Below, piece by piece: positions 62,447-64,000 of a stretch of 64,000 nucleotides of DNA. The DNA lies in contig NC_053114.1 in the NCBI RefSeq assembly GCF_010015445.1, positions 18,059,724 through 18,123,723 of the forward strand, in the 5' to 3' direction. The notes beneath the pieces were generated by a model. The model was not told the DNA's origin, searched no databases, and saw nothing but the letters and a program-made list of their open reading frames with translations. Both the position numbers and the translations under genes were made by a program. Within the stretch, counting starts at the first letter, position 1. Each line of letters starts with the position of its first letter. Origin of the DNA: Perca fluviatilis (Eukaryota; Chordata; Actinopteri; Perciformes; Percidae).

Positions 62447-62974
62447 GTCGCAAGCAAACGACGAGCTAAAATAGATGACCAGGAAAGACGAGTGCTATCC
62501 CTCGAGTCCAATGCCAATGCAGTCAGTGAGAGAATTGGGGCTTTGGAGTCAAGCTGCTTGGTGCTAGCCAATGTGAATGCTAAGCTACAGGCTAAGGTTC
62601 TGGAATTGGAGGGACAGAGCAGAAGGATAACATACAAATTATCGGCCTACCTGAGTCTATCAAGGGCTCCCGTCCCACAGAATTCTTGGTGGAACAGAAT
62701 TCTTACTTCAACACCAGAATTAGTGAGGGGTAGACTCCGGTATCGTGGCGATCCAATTCACATTTTCGAGGATTACAGCCCCGGCGTGTTGAACCAGCGG
62801 TCTGAATATCGGGACGTCATGAGAGAGCTCTACAACCTTGGTCTCAAACCTGCTCTGCACTTCCCAGCTAAGCTGTTTGTTACACTTAAAAACCAAGGCA
62901 AGAAACGGCTTTTCTTCCCCCAGGAGGCTCAAGAGTTTGTGTCCTCATATCGCCGACCACAGCCTGACGTGTAG
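62447..62974 (+). pseudogene. L1 ORF1 remnant with frameshift and internal deletion
   Basis: Upstream of the stop at 62972-62974 the frame reads VASKRRAKIDDQERRVLSLE, a coiled-coil with Leu/Ile heptads (about 55 residues), up to VLELEGQSRR. One base is lost after that: the expected NNI.IIGLPES block is read in the next frame (about 62626-62730). The original frame resumes at LRYRGDPIHIFEDYSPGVLN and runs through SEYRDVMRELYNLGLKPAL to the stop. Coiled coil, then RRNN.RI.GLPE, then the FEDYSP C-terminal domain is the order in fish L1 ORF1, an RNA-binding chaperone. Most of the central RRM-like domain between these blocks is missing. It is a dead fragment. Confidence 0.8.
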
Positions 62975-64000
62975 ATGGAGCTTTTCAGACGTTCACAGCT
63001 GTGCCACAGACCAGGCTCTGGGCGTCGTAGCCCATTAGGAGGCTAACTATCCTATGTGCCGTGAGTTTGACTTTTAAATGGGCAACAGTTTGGTCCTGTA
63101 GGCTACACCGCTCATAGATCTGTTCAATAAGCTACATGTACGTGCTTAACGTCGTCACTATATGTGTGTTATACCACTGCCGGTGATTATTCTTAACTTC
63201 ATGTTAAATTTGTCGGGGACACAGCTACCAGTTCAATTGTATGCAAGTGTCACTATGGGATTACGGGGCTACTTTTTATCCCTGCACAAAATAACTTTAC
63301 AAGGACATTTGGTTTTGGACTCGCCGCTGGCTAAAGCCTACTCTGAGCACAGGATGGGGTTTATAACTACATTTTGTTGTTATCTACCATGGTTTATGAA
63401 TTTTATTGTAAGTTGTAGGGCTGACTGAGCGAGCAGGACCAGAGACAGAGAGAGCAGCGGAGCTTTGGCAGCCAAAATGTGACATACACCTCAGACCCAC
63501 AAAAATGTGCAAAGTAGCACTACTTTGGACTGTCTTTGACTTTGAATAAACAAACGACAATTCCCGAATTTAAGGACGTTTCAGAATCCTACACATGCAA
63601 AGCACAACCAGACAACAAGTGCAGACAGAGCGTGATGTCACTTATAGGCAAGCTATCTATTTTATAAAGCGAGACGTATCTGTATGTGTGTCCGTGTTTG
63701 GGGGGGAAGGTAACCTGCACATCAGCGCCTCTGCCTCTTTTCCTGCTATTGCTGTGAGCTGGCAGAACATAACATAGCCTAATCTCGGAGATTATTCCTT
63801 CAGAGTGCTGTGCAATGCAAGAAAATCTCAGAGTTGAACAGAGGCAGATAGCCTACATCAGATTTCATCAGACTCACCCTGGGTCGGGTTAATTAAGTCG
63901 CCAAAATACCCCCCGCAAATCAAATCCCCTACTTTACCGTTAACTGTCAAGCCACTAAACCTGTATGGAAATGAACACCTCTGCTGAAATGTTAAATTTG
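62975..64000. other. no further gene recognised
   Basis: No protein family was recognised in the rest of the window. It may be intron or later exons of the hAT-type element, or L1 sequence downstream of ORF1. A G8 run lies near 63700. Short open frames lack domains. Confidence 0.35.

Larger units (their letters stand above)
61527..64000 (+). mobile_element. left part of a larger hAT-type element, runs off the window
   Basis: It starts CAGTGTTCGAATTACG at 61527, a hAT-style CAGTG terminus, followed by GGGAGCC/GGCTCCC subterminal repeats. A transposase-like first exon lies at 61947-62240. An L1 ORF1 remnant lies at 62447-62974 inside it. No right terminus was found, so the element probably ends beyond 64000. 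If so the left half of the TSD would be TGTTACCG (61519-61526), to be sought past the window. Confidence 0.55.

Overview
The window looks like a euchromatic, gene-poor stretch of a ray-finned fish (teleost) genome, most likely a percomorph. The grounds are: about 18 long simple-sequence tracts dominated by (CA/TG)n; fish-type LINEs (an L2/Rex1-type and an L1-type); a tRNA-derived SINE; Tc1/mariner, hAT and TTAA-target DNA elements, many with intact terminal inverted repeats (TIRs) and target-site duplications (TSDs); and no bacterial-style gene packing. I found no convincing host protein-coding gene. Most open frames are short and fall in simple repeats or shadow transposon sequence. The best host-gene lead is one 56-bp candidate exon on the minus strand (14238-14293) with a good acceptor, branch-point-like motif and donor.

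Layout. 1-17047: mostly unique intergenic or intronic DNA with microsatellites and one complete 347-bp hAT-type MITE (10169-10515, TSD ATGGCAAT). 17048-20334: a hAT-type element with 8-bp TSD ACTGACTG, carrying a minus-strand L2/Rex1-type LINE 3' end and a TTAA-flanked foldback element. 20395-21170: fragments of dispersed repeats, one holding a perfect consensus oestrogen-response-element palindrome. 21171-33238: mostly unique, with microsatellites, short telomere-like repeats and old repeat fragments. 33239-35836: a four-layer nest (repeat arms, then a hAT-MITE fragment and a solo LTR, then a Tc1/mariner-like element inside the LTR). 36593-37050: a second LINE 3' end. 38893-39888: a TTAA element inside an older repeat. 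40800-42690: an L1 3' end split by two independent hAT-type MITEs. 45323-46107: a Tc1-type foldback built from a transposase fragment. 46646-47036 and 48834-49250: two more TTAA elements. 52860-54060: a second, inverted copy of the Tc1/mariner-like element. 57031-57204: a tRNA-SINE with an 11-bp TSD. 58467-59690: a long-TIR element with a second long-TIR element inside. 61527-64000: the left end of a larger hAT-type element with a transposase-like first exon and an L1 ORF1 remnant, running off the window.

The genes seen are transposon genes or their remains and form no pathway. The strongest results are the exactly delimited insertions, whose nesting gives a relative order of activity, and an exon-like block that is identical in the two inverted Tc1/mariner-like copies. 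Family names are recalled from general knowledge of fish repeats and were not searched. Insertion boundaries were read directly from the sequence. I did not find a clearly new biological system.
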